From Candidatus Puniceispirillum sp. (GTDB lineage: Bacteria; Pseudomonadota; Alphaproteobacteria; Puniceispirillales; Puniceispirillaceae), in the NCBI GenBank assembly GCA_018668795.1, contig JABJBD010000124.1:1-10315 (forward strand): a DNA stretch of 10,315 nucleotides. Direction: 5' to 3'. Of the stretch, positions 1-6,456 are shown piece after piece. A program made the translations under genes and the position numbers. The notes under the pieces are model-generated. The model was not told the origin of the DNA and did no database searches. It saw only the letters and a list, made by a program, of their open reading frames with translations. The first letter of the stretch is position 1. Every line of letters starts with the position of its first letter.

Positions 1-88
1 AAGCTCATTCATTTCATCCATAAGGAATAATGTACATTTTGGCTTGATATTTGCCATTATGTTCATACGTAATGACGAAGAAATTGCC

Positions 89-94
89 TATAAT
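89..94 (+). promoter_or_regulatory. Candidate -10 box for folE
   Basis: A perfect TATAAT lies 65 bases before the folE start. No good -35 is visible at 16-18 bp spacing, so the call rests on the -10 alone. Transcription would start near position 101, at the foot of the hairpin listed next, leaving a leader of about 59 nt. The surroundings are A+T-rich, so a chance match is possible. Confidence 0.3.
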
Positions 95-100
95 AGCCAT

Positions 101-121
101 CGGAACTTCACTTTGGTTCCG
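101..121 (+). promoter_or_regulatory. Stem-loop in the folE leader
   Basis: A perfect 6-bp inverted repeat, CGGAAC and GTTCCG, encloses a 9-nt loop. It lies between the candidate -10 box and the folE start, so it would form at the 5' end of the message. The next bases (TCTAAAATTATTTT) are A/T-rich but not a clean U-tract, so it is not a convincing terminator. It lacks the C-rich loop and A-rich tail of a preQ1-I riboswitch. It could be a protein-binding dyad, a 5' stabilising hairpin or chance. Confidence 0.3.
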
Positions 122-159
122 TCTAAAATTATTTTGACCGTTTAATGAGAACAAATTAG

Positions 160-801
160 ATGATGACACCATACGATGCCAATGATGAAACAGTTTCTCA
201 TGATACAGATGCTGGCAATTCAGACATGACCGCCATGCCCACCCGTGAAGAAGCAGAAGCTGCCGTTGAGGTGCTATTGCGCTGGGCTGGCGACGATCCA
301 ACGCGCGAAGGTCTGGTTGGTACACCGGGACGGGTTGCGCGCGCATGGAAAGAATTCTGCGTCGGCTATACCGAAGATCCGATGGAAATGCTTGAGCGCA
401 CTTTTGACGAAGTCGAAGGCTATGATGATATGGTCATGCTTCGCAATATTCGTATGGAAAGCCATTGCGAACATCACATGGTTCCCATTCTAGGCGTTGC
501 CCATATTGCCTATATGCCTGACAAACGTGTTGTTGGCATTTCCAAGCTGGCACGTGTTCTTGACAGTTTTGCCAGACGTCTGCAAACCCAAGAAACCCTC
601 ACCGCACAGATCGCGGATTGCATTCAAACAGCCTTAAAGCCCAAAGGTGTAGCCATCTTGATGGATGCACAACATCAATGCATGACCACACGTGGTGTTC
701 GCAAACCTGATGTATCGATGCTGACAACGCGCTTTACGGGCGTGTTCGACAGCAATGCCGAATTGCGCGGGCGTTTTCTGGATCAGGCAAAGCGCGGCTA
801 A
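160..801 (+). CDS. folE: GTP cyclohydrolase I (FolE type)
   Basis: Converts GTP to 7,8-dihydroneopterin triphosphate in the cytoplasm, the first step of folate synthesis and also the entry to 7-deazaguanine (queuosine) synthesis. The 213-residue length is close to E. coli FolE (222). The zinc and catalytic signature is complete: SHCEHHMVPILG at residues 101-112 supplies Cys103, His105 and His106, and QHQCMTTRG at 171-179 supplies Cys174. The conserved GTPGRVARAW segment is at 54-63. The first 25 residues are acidic and unlike the family, so translation could instead begin at Met23 or Met26. The ATG at 160 has only a weak GAGA element upstream. The gene converges on the 117-residue minus-strand gene, 38 bases away, with no clear terminator between. 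Identification is secure; only the start is uncertain. Confidence 0.96.
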   Translation: MMTPYDANDETVSHDTDAGNSDMTAMPTREEAEAAVEVLLRWAGDDPTREGLVGTPGRVARAWKEFCVGYTEDPMEMLERTFDEVEGYDDMVMLRNIRMESHCEHHMVPILGVAHIAYMPDKRVVGISKLARVLDSFARRLQTQETLTAQIADCIQTALKPKGVAILMDAQHQCMTTRGVRKPDVSMLTTRFTGVFDSNAELRGRFLDQAKRG

Positions 802-839
802 CGCTACGACTTTCCTGCTTCAAGATATGATTCAAATCT

Positions 840-1193
840 TCAGGCGTTGCTTTCGTCAAGCACCTTGACCGGGCCTGACATTTTCAGCTCACTCGCGCTG
901 GCTTCGGCTTCGTAATTCAGCACGAATACGCCTGCGAAATGATTTTCCTTAAATACGAAACTGCCTTTCAGCTCATTTATAAAGCTTTGCGCCTTTTCTT
1001 CATATTTCTTCAGCTTATTAATATCTTCGAACTTGATCAGGATCGACAGGTCGCCGCCTTTACCAATCGCAACATTGATAGCTTGGAATTTATATTCAGC
1101 TATTTTGCCGCCAAGATAATCCGAACAGAATGCTGCCGCTACCTTAGCTTCATTTACATTGGAGAATTTATACTGATAGATTTTTGCGTACAT
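840..1193 (-). CDS. Conserved-looking small soluble protein, function unknown
   Basis: A 117-residue protein with no signal peptide or membrane span. It begins MYAKIYQYKF and shows a strand-helix-strand pattern: a strand at 2-10, a helix at about 13-26, strands at about 30-42 and 48-54, a charged helix at 55-76 (KLKKYEEKAQSFINELKG) and strands at 78-95, then a loose tail. This is compatible with a ferredoxin-like or dimeric alpha-beta barrel fold, but I recognise no family motif. The reading frame extends 22 codons further upstream, but I chose the ATG at 1193 because it follows the stop of the GAF gene by one base (TAA-A-ATG) and has a GGAAG element about 10 bases upstream inside that gene. 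Such spacing implies translational coupling, so this protein probably works with the GAF protein. Confidence 0.8.
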   Translation of the reverse strand: MYAKIYQYKFSNVNEAKVAAAFCSDYLGGKIAEYKFQAINVAIGKGGDLSILIKFEDINKLKKYEEKAQSFINELKGSFVFKENHFAGVFVLNYEAEASASELKMSGPVKVLDESNA

Positions 1194-1194
1194 T

Positions 1195-2022
1195 TTATAG
1201 CGCTTCCAGTTGATTAAGCATATCGTTGACCATTGATTCGGCAGCATCACCCTCGACACGCACCTTATTCAGGACTTTGGTTTGCAGCCCCATCTCAACC
1301 TGAAACTTTTGCCCCTCGGTTGTCAATTTGCCGCGCCCATCTGCATCGACCTCGCACATGCCAGCTTCGACAAACATATCCAGCTTACTAGCATGCACGG
1401 GCAAACCACTGAACAATGACATGAAGTTTCTAAAATCACGGTTGTTGGATGATTCAAACCGATCAAAGAAGGTATCCATCGCTTTCATGATTTTTTGCGA
1501 TGTGACTTCTTTTTGTTCGGTATGCGTATCTAATTGATGTGCAATCCGCTTGGTCAGCTTTTTGACCAACTCAACTTTATCAGGCGCGGTTTCCTTTGGC
1601 GTCCAGTTCAACATACATAATGTGCCAAGCGCATAATTATCCTTATTTATGACCGGAAAGCCTGCATAGCCACCAGTAAAATCACCCGACTGAACGGCTG
1701 GAGATTTGTTATAAACGTCATGCTCACAAATATTGGGGATCAGCAAAGGCTCGCTTTCCAGCAACACATAAGCACATAGGCTGGTATTGCGGCTACCCTT
1801 AGTATCTGGGTCACTATTCGGCATTCCGATCTTGGCGATGTGACACTGATCTTCGCTATCAAATAGACTGAAAATAGCAGCATCATAACCAAGCAGATCT
1901 TTCGCTATCTCACAATAAACACGAAACATGTCACCTTGATTTGTATCAATGATGCCCGTGTTTTGTACGACCTGAACACGGCGATCTTCATTGTCTGGTC
2001 TTGGGGCTGGCGCTAAACTCAT
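1195..2022 (-). CDS. Stand-alone GAF-domain protein with a winged-helix-like tail
   Basis: A 275-residue cytoplasmic protein. A GAF sensor domain covers about residues 30-165. It carries the subfamily hallmarks seen in many bacterial GAF sensors: RNTSLCAYVLLESEPLLIP near 78-96, YAGFPV near 119, and GTLCML near 133. No kinase, GGDEF, EAL or phosphatase module follows. The last 100 residues are mostly helical and include SKLDMFVEAGMCEVDADGRG then KLTTEGQKF, which resembles a winged-helix pattern; that reading is inference. The frame opens at a GTG at 2037, but that codon has no ribosome binding site. The ATG at 2022 has GGAG six bases upstream, so I start there. It is the first gene of a two-gene unit. 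Ligand and output are unknown. Confidence 0.85.
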   Translation of the reverse strand: MSLAPAPRPDNEDRRVQVVQNTGIIDTNQGDMFRVYCEIAKDLLGYDAAIFSLFDSEDQCHIAKIGMPNSDPDTKGSRNTSLCAYVLLESEPLLIPNICEHDVYNKSPAVQSGDFTGGYAGFPVINKDNYALGTLCMLNWTPKETAPDKVELVKKLTKRIAHQLDTHTEQKEVTSQKIMKAMDTFFDRFESSNNRDFRNFMSLFSGLPVHASKLDMFVEAGMCEVDADGRGKLTTEGQKFQVEMGLQTKVLNKVRVEGDAAESMVNDMLNQLEAL

Positions 2023-2256
2023 AACTGGCTCCGTCACTTAAAATACTGGTTTAGACTCTAAGTGCGATATAGTTAGCTTGTAAATACTCTAAATTAGTTA
2101 GGTGTTATTATTTGATACTTACATCCCGAAATAGCGAACATATTTAAAATTCGATGCCCGCATGACAGCGCATACCGCATCACACAAGCCCTGCACCAGC
2201 AATATCATCGTATTTGGCTGAACCCGAAGCGGGCATAATCTGATCCTGCTATGACA
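2023..2256. other. Gap between the GAF gene and the LysE gene, with possible micro-ORF
   Basis: This 234-base stretch should hold the promoter of the GAF operon and the 3' end of the LysE transcript; I see no convincing sigma-70 promoter. On the minus strand an ATG at 2236 follows the LysE stop by 20 bases and has AGGA seven bases upstream. It opens only 18 codons (MPASGSAKYDDIAGAGLV, stop 2180-2182). An 8-bp inverted repeat, ATGCCCGC at 2154-2161 and GCGGGCAT at 2229-2236, brackets the interval. No classical terminator follows LysE. Confidence 0.3.
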
Positions 2257-2880
2257 TCAAACATATAGTTGCTTAACGATAAGCCCCAGAGACACCAGCA
2301 TCAGAAAACCACCTATTGATAAATCTCTATATCGGTTTTGTCCGATCAGAAGTTTGTTTATCACAGGGCTACTTGCCAACAGCACCACACAGACATAAAC
2401 AAGCGTGTCGATCACCCCTGCCACCAACGCCATTTGCACATGCACAATGCCAGACTGTCCCGGGCTTAAAAATTGGCTGAACACCGATAGAAAAAAGATC
2501 GCAATTTTGGGATTAAAAACGGCAATCAGAAAGCCATCACGAAACATGTGGCTAAGCGGCATGGCCTTGGCTTCAACATGTACGGATCTAGGGCGCAGGG
2601 CGCTAAAAAAAAGCTTCCAACCGATGTAAAACAGAAAACATGCGCCTAGAAACTGTAACACGCCCAGCGCAACCGGACTGGCAAGTAGCAATAGCCCTAA
2701 CCCTGTGGCTGTCACAACCGCGTAAAGAGACACGCCTATGCCGTGGCCAACCGATGCCATGATGCCTGATGGTTTGCCCCCTTCCACCGTACAGGCCAGA
2801 ATGACAAGCAAACTTGGTCCGGGTGACATCGCCCCCATCAGACATAGAAATACTAATGACATCCATTCATGTAACGGCAA
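2257..2880 (-). CDS. LysE/RhtB-family amino-acid exporter
   Basis: An inner-membrane protein of 207 residues with about six hydrophobic segments, the normal size for LysE/RhtB transporters, which export amino acids or related small metabolites. Family signatures are GAMSPGPS at 16-23, FYIGWKLF at 84-91 and FNPKIAIFFLSVF at 122-134. The substrate cannot be read from sequence. The start is a TTG: it has AGGGG seven bases upstream, while the next in-frame ATG (2862) has no ribosome binding site. It is the third gene of a minus-strand operon, 54 bases after the DUF2938 gene. That 54-base gap contains mutually exclusive G/C stems next to the Shine-Dalgarno, so its translation might be structure-controlled. 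Confidence 0.92.
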   Translation of the reverse strand: MPLHEWMSLVFLCLMGAMSPGPSLLVILACTVEGGKPSGIMASVGHGIGVSLYAVVTATGLGLLLLASPVALGVLQFLGACFLFYIGWKLFFSALRPRSVHVEAKAMPLSHMFRDGFLIAVFNPKIAIFFLSVFSQFLSPGQSGIVHVQMALVAGVIDTLVYVCVVLLASSPVINKLLIGQNRYRDLSIGGFLMLVSLGLIVKQLYV

Positions 2881-2884
2881 GACG

Positions 2885-2912
2885 TCACCCCTGCCCGAAC
2901 GGGATATGCCCG
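2885..2912 (-). promoter_or_regulatory. Possible alternative hairpins at the LysE ribosome binding site
   Basis: In mRNA order the leader reads CGGG (2912-2909), CCCG (2903-2900), CGGG (2897-2894), then the AGGGG Shine-Dalgarno (2892-2888), and the TTG start at 2880. One C tract could pair with either CGGG tract or with the Shine-Dalgarno itself. The stems are only 4 bp, so the arrangement is suggestive, not proof of regulation. Confidence 0.25.
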
Positions 2913-2934
2913 TCTCGCATTTGTCTTATGAAAA

Positions 2935-3417
2935 TCATGACCCAAATATTCCGAAACTTAGTGCCATCCCAATACCAAAGATAATATGACCGATCAAAGC
3001 CACCGAACATACGAATAATGGCTTTGGTGTTTTGCGTGCCAATACACCTTTCCCAAGACAGGGCAGAAACATGAACCATGGCACGACAACACTGGCCGCA
3101 CCGAAATAGACACCGTCCAGCCATGTTGTATCCAGATACGGCGTTTTATACATCAGCATTGCAAAAATAACGCTATAGCCAATCGACACCGCATAATGCA
3201 ATGCCCAGCCTGCCGCGGCCTCGTATTTTATGGCTGGTGTGTCATCAAGCGCGTCATTGACGATCTTGCCTTTGGTTAGTGCGATGATAAGCCAGCGTCC
3301 AATCACCCCCCAGTTGGTGGCTGGAATACCGACAAAACGCTGCAAACATATTTGCCATAAATCAAGCACGGCACATGCAACAACGCCTGCCAGAACAATG
3401 ACTAGAAAAATGCTCAT
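2935..3417 (-). CDS. DUF2938-family membrane protein
   Basis: A 160-residue integral membrane protein with about four hydrophobic segments (near 1-20, 69-90, 103-122 and 133-157). I recognise the DUF2938 pattern: an N-terminal hydrophobic stretch ending in AVLDLW, NWGVIGRW near 35-42, a GWALHYAVSIGY core near 70-81, and an ARKTPKP loop near 127-133 before the last span. The family has no established function. The ATG at 3417 has AGG five bases upstream. The gene follows the histidine phosphatase by 20 bases and precedes LysE by 54, so the three are likely co-transcribed. Nothing here looks truncated. Confidence 0.85.
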   Translation of the reverse strand: MSIFLVIVLAGVVACAVLDLWQICLQRFVGIPATNWGVIGRWLIIALTKGKIVNDALDDTPAIKYEAAAGWALHYAVSIGYSVIFAMLMYKTPYLDTTWLDGVYFGAASVVVPWFMFLPCLGKGVLARKTPKPLFVCSVALIGHIIFGIGMALSFGIFGS

Positions 3418-3437
3418 AAAAACCTGCTTCTATCTGC

Positions 3438-3998
3438 TTAAAAGATAACTTCGACAGCTTCGCCTGTCACCACATCATAGGCAACGGCCCCACCACTAGA
3501 TACGCTAATACCTGTCACTGCGTTAATGGTCACAAAATGCGTTACCATCAAGACTGGACTATTCTTATTATCCAGACTGTCTAAAAACTGATGCAGACTT
3601 TGCAATGTTTCGGCGCGCGGAACAATATTCTGATAAAATGAATTCAGCCCGGGTAACTCTATGACTTTACCTTGCTCAAGTAGCGTTGCGGTTTCCAGAC
3701 AACGACACCATTGACTGGAAAAAACCGACGCAAAGGACAGATCAAGCTTTGTCATGTGTGCGCCAAGATCACGAGCTTGCTGGCGGCCTACCTCATCAAG
3801 ATTCCGCTGCGTAGCACAAACGGAAACTTCAAAATGACCCGGATCACCTGTACCTGGTGCCAGCGCGTGCCGCATAAACAGAACCTGTCCAAAAGGATTT
3901 TTGGCATATTCGATAATTGTCATTGTCGTGGCAAAGGCGTGCCCACTACCGATCAAGATAAAAACAAAAAAAATCAATAATCTGAAAGAAGACATCAT
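3438..3998 (-). CDS. Secreted histidine phosphatase family protein
   Basis: A 186-residue histidine phosphatase (phosphoglycerate mutase-like) domain behind a signal peptide. The hydrophobic segment at 6-18 ends in GSGHAFA, giving a likely cleavage after Ala23 and export to the periplasm. The catalytic motif is FMRHALAPGTGDP, with Arg43 and the phospho-accepting His44; the usual RHG is RHA here, as in the RHAxAPGxGDP subgroup. CATQRNLDEVGRQQA follows at 61-75. The second arginine is probably Arg99 (SSQWCRC) and the second catalytic histidine His154 (MVTHFVTI). The substrate is unknown. Two adjacent ATGs (3998 and 3995) are possible starts and neither has a strong ribosome binding site. It heads the operon with the DUF2938 and LysE genes. 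Confidence 0.9.
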   Translation of the reverse strand: MMSSFRLLIFFVFILIGSGHAFATTMTIIEYAKNPFGQVLFMRHALAPGTGDPGHFEVSVCATQRNLDEVGRQQARDLGAHMTKLDLSFASVFSSQWCRCLETATLLEQGKVIELPGLNSFYQNIVPRAETLQSLHQFLDSLDNKNSPVLMVTHFVTINAVTGISVSSGGAVAYDVVTGEAVEVIF

Positions 3999-4016
3999 GC
4001 CATAAATCGCCCGCTA

Positions 4017-4114
4017 AATTTGGTAAAATATATATATGCAAATACAATTTTAAGCTATAGCCAAGGCATAACAGTTTTGCTATATCAACACATCAATATA
4101 CTTTTACCCAAATT
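4017..4114. repeat. Inverted repeat spanning the divergent intergenic region
   Basis: AATTTGGTAAAA at 4017-4028 is matched on the opposite strand by TTTTACCCAAATT at 4102-4114, a 12-bp match with one extra C. The arms lie close to the starts of the two divergent genes, about 86 bp apart between centres, close to eight helical turns. This would suit paired operator sites, but the A+T richness raises the chance of coincidence. Confidence 0.4.
4097..4102 (+). promoter_or_regulatory. Candidate -10 box for the 65-residue gene
   Basis: TATACT matches the sigma-70 -10 consensus at five of six positions and would start transcription about 24 bases before the GTG start. The -35 region (TTTTGC or TTGCTA around 4075-4082) is weak. 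The right arm of the inverted repeat begins at the end of this box, so a protein bound there would block it. Confidence 0.35.
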
Positions 4115-4132
4115 CGGAAATGGAGATTCCCT

Positions 4133-4330
4133 GTGCTTCAACAAGGCGATCTTTTACGTGACAATGGCACTGGCCAAACGCTCGAAGTAATGGGCACTAA
4201 AGTACTCATGGGTATCACCCATTTTGAGCTACAGAACAAAACAACCTTGTCCTATCTGACATTATCCGAACATGGGATAAAAATTCGCTTTACCCCGGCT
4301 GGACGCAACGAACCAAAAGATGTTGCCTAG
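4133..4330 (+). CDS. Small hypothetical protein, 65 residues
   Basis: I do not recognise this protein. It is soluble, with no signal peptide, membrane span or cysteine. It alternates short hydrophobic strands with turns (QGDLLRDNGTGQTLEV, then VLMGITHFEL, then TTLSYLTL and GIKIRF), which suggests a small beta-barrel or SH3-like fold; that is inference. The start is a GTG with GGAG seven bases upstream, a good ribosome binding site that favours it being a real gene. It stands alone, divergent from the histidine phosphatase operon and convergent with the autotransporter-like gene, whose stop is 16 bases away. Confidence 0.65.
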   Translation: MLQQGDLLRDNGTGQTLEVMGTKVLMGITHFELQNKTTLSYLTLSEHGIKIRFTPAGRNEPKDVA

Positions 4331-4346
4331 CCATTTAGCCATTGGG

Positions 4347-6269
4347 TTAAAACGGAACCGTTAGATTTATCGAGCCTGACAAGTCTTTTTGCGAATCTAG
4401 ATTTTGGATCTCGAATTTCAGCCATTTATGGCGTTCATCTGCATCGGATAGATACAGCCCCAGCCCCAGACCACAGGCGCTAGTCTTGGTTGAAGAGCGA
4501 ACACGCTGACACATCAAGCTGGGTGCAAAGGTAAATTTGTTCCGGGGCATTATTTCATTCATTGAGTCGATATTAAACTTGATCTCTGGGCTAATGCGTA
4601 AATTCCAAGCGCGCACTGTATCCGCATCCATAGTCAGCATGTCAGTGGAACCCGAAATAATCGATTTAGCATCATGCCCACTAATTTTTGAAATGCCGTA
4701 TTGAATGTCCATTGTCGGCCATATTTCAAACCCGGGTGCATGTTGTGCCATCACAAAATCATACTGAGCGCGTGGATCGCTGAAATCTGTCATTGGCTGG
4801 TTACGCCGCATCCGAAAAATCTTCATCACACCGGTTGTTGATAGTCCAATCGATGCGGTTTGCATGGTAAAGGTGCTGATCAGTTCCTTGCTACCGTTAT
4901 TCACCTTCAGACTGTTTGCCGTACCGCCAAGGGTGGCATATCCAGATATATGTAAATCTTTCAATGGTGACCAGATCGTATAGGCACCAATCGACAATCC
5001 AGCAAAACGATTACGCCCTGGGAAAGCCCCTTTGATATGGGATGAGCCCAGATTCGAGCCGACAAAAATGCCATTTGTCTGACTGGAGCCAATTTTCTTT
5101 TCCCAAGCCAGTTTGGTATTCACATGGCCTGACGTCGTTCCATCCTTTTGTTTGCTATATTGAAAATCGCCAAACAGAATGGCTTCGGCTGTTCCACTTG
5201 TCTTATCAAGTTTTTTTGTCAAAGCACCGTTCAGATCGCGCTCTTTGTCGGTAACCTTTCCTTCTATAGTTACGCCTGTTGCATTGCGGGACAATAGCGC
5301 TAGCTCTGGACGTTGGCTTTGGGCTTTCTTGTCGGCTGCCAGCTGTAATTTGGCTTGACGTTGTTGTGCTTTGGCCTGCGCCGCCTTGTTTTTCGCCGCG
5401 ATATGACGCGTACGCGCATCACGGATAAACCGCCCATCAAAAGACATGAAATTATTCAAAAGACGCGACGCTTCAAAGCTGATTGCCTGTTTCAAAGACA
5501 CTTTTGACGCCACAATAACGGCGGCTGCTTCTGCTTCTTCTGCGGCTGTACCAATGACGACTGGTTCACCATAAATATAGAAATTAACCCCATCCGACAC
5601 CGTCATGCTGGGCGCATAAGACGTAACAACGATATAATAAACCTGATTTGCTGTCAGATTATAGGTGATCCGGGGGCAATAGCTGAGTTGTGCGCCACAG
5701 ACGCCCATAACGACACCACCTGCGCCATAGGGTGCTGATGAAACATCATCATTTATTTCGACTGCATTTGTACGCGGTGATGTGTCGTCAAAACTATTCT
5801 CATAGAGAATCAGAACGGTATCTTCATTGCTTGATGACAATCCAAACGTATAGCTTCCTGTAACAGTCGGGGTGAAATATTGCGCCACATATTCGCGTGG
5901 TGCCGCAGTTTGATCCGATAAATGCGAAACCAGCGTCAGTTGCGTACCACCGCCATCAAAGGTGCCAACGGTAACGCCTGACACCCCGCCTTTCAAAACA
6001 CTCTGGCTTAGGACAGGCAAAGCTATCAGCCCCACATGCACAAAACCGGCGATCACGGCAAAGGCGGCAAAAAACTTGCCTGCGCGTATAATCGTGCGCC
6101 CAAGCTGAAAACCACGCGAAGCAACAGGCACCAAATCATCTATATCAATTTGCGTTTCGGGCAGTTCAGTATCGTCAATGGCACGGTTAAGACGTGACCT
6201 GATGCGGTGCAAGCGCCAAAGCGTTTCAGCCGTCAAAGGATCATCAAGATATGACTCTGCCGGCTCCAC
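4347..6269 (-). CDS. Autotransporter-like outer-membrane protein with long cytoplasmic N-terminus
   Basis: A 640-residue protein in four parts. Residues 1-63 are charged and soluble-looking. Residues 66-88 are hydrophobic and act as an extended signal or an anchor. Residues 100-235 resemble a pre-peptidase C-terminal (PPC-like) beta-sandwich: GSYTFGLSSSNEDTVLILYE at 138-157, INDDVS at 172-177, and NLTANQVYYIVVTSY at 204-218. Residues 240-325 are Ala/Lys/Gln-rich and likely helical. From about 360 an amphipathic beta-strand pattern runs to the end, closing on VPF with a C-terminal Phe as in outer-membrane barrels, and resembles an autotransporter beta-domain (NGIFVGSNLGSSHIKG, RFAGLSIGAYTIWSP). 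No protease triad is visible. The start is a GTG with GGAG six bases upstream; there is no other Met before residue 188, so the long N-terminus is probably real. Exact function is unknown. Confidence 0.82.
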   Translation of the reverse strand: MEPAESYLDDPLTAETLWRLHRIRSRLNRAIDDTELPETQIDIDDLVPVASRGFQLGRTIIRAGKFFAAFAVIAGFVHVGLIALPVLSQSVLKGGVSGVTVGTFDGGGTQLTLVSHLSDQTAAPREYVAQYFTPTVTGSYTFGLSSSNEDTVLILYENSFDDTSPRTNAVEINDDVSSAPYGAGGVVMGVCGAQLSYCPRITYNLTANQVYYIVVTSYAPSMTVSDGVNFYIYGEPVVIGTAAEEAEAAAVIVASKVSLKQAISFEASRLLNNFMSFDGRFIRDARTRHIAAKNKAAQAKAQQRQAKLQLAADKKAQSQRPELALLSRNATGVTIEGKVTDKERDLNGALTKKLDKTSGTAEAILFGDFQYSKQKDGTTSGHVNTKLAWEKKIGSSQTNGIFVGSNLGSSHIKGAFPGRNRFAGLSIGAYTIWSPLKDLHISGYATLGGTANSLKVNNGSKELISTFTMQTASIGLSTTGVMKIFRMRRNQPMTDFSDPRAQYDFVMAQHAPGFEIWPTMDIQYGISKISGHDAKSIISGSTDMLTMDADTVRAWNLRISPEIKFNIDSMNEIMPRNKFTFAPSLMCQRVRSSTKTSACGLGLGLYLSDADERHKWLKFEIQNLDSQKDLSGSINLTVPF

Positions 6270-6286
6270 ACGTGACTCCGTAACTT

Positions 6287-6292
6287 ATTATA
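6287..6292 (-). promoter_or_regulatory. Candidate -10 box for the autotransporter-like gene
   Basis: A perfect TATAAT on the minus strand lies 17 bases upstream of the GTG start at 6269. Transcription would begin near 6280, leaving a leader of only about 10 nt that starts just before the GGAG ribosome binding site. No good -35 is seen, which would fit a promoter needing an activator. Confidence 0.4.
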
Positions 6293-6297
6293 GAACT

Positions 6298-6317
6298 AGC
6301 CTGAGGACGTGCAGGCT
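6298..6317. promoter_or_regulatory. Operator-like dyad upstream of the autotransporter-like gene
   Basis: AGCCTG and CAGGCT form a perfect 6-bp inverted repeat with an 8-bp spacer. The dyad covers the place where the -35 of the minus-strand promoter would be. It is followed by no U-tract in either direction, so a protein-binding site is more likely than a terminator. The cognate regulator is unknown. Confidence 0.4.
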
Positions 6318-6436
6318 GATTATCAATTTCATGCTTTCTATTACGACTGAACCGGGAAATTCTATAGATAAATAGATAATCCATCCGACACCAAAAATCA
6401 GTGATAGCTGTCCAGCCCTGGCGCATGCCGTCTGAA

Positions 6437-6450
6437 TTGATTTAAATCAA
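6437..6450. promoter_or_regulatory. Perfect FNR/FixK-type binding site upstream of amt
   Basis: TTGATTTAAATCAA is a 14-bp perfect palindrome and an exact match to TTGAT-N4-ATCAA, the box recognised by FNR, FnrL/FnrN, FixK, Anr and Dnr proteins of the CRP/FNR family. It ends six bases before a consensus -35 hexamer, the usual place for activation. If transcription starts near 6491 the centre is at about -47; if nearer 6485 it is the classical -41.5. I found no second such box in the window. Confidence 0.65.
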
Positions 6451-6456
6451 GATTGG

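Noticed and set aside
101..160. preQ1 riboswitch upstream of folE
   Set aside because: The hairpin lacks the C-rich loop and A-rich pseudoknot tail of the known preQ1-I class.
14..346. Minus-strand 110-codon frame overlapping the start of folE
   Set aside because: It lies largely antisense to folE and has no convincing ribosome binding site or family features. Its last 28 codons (from the ATG at 100) look protein-like but stand alone in A+T-rich DNA.
2154..2236. 8-bp inverted repeat ATGCCCGC/GCGGGCAT as termini of a small mobile element
   Set aside because: The 67-bp interior is too short, there is no target-site duplication, and the match does not extend past 8 bp.
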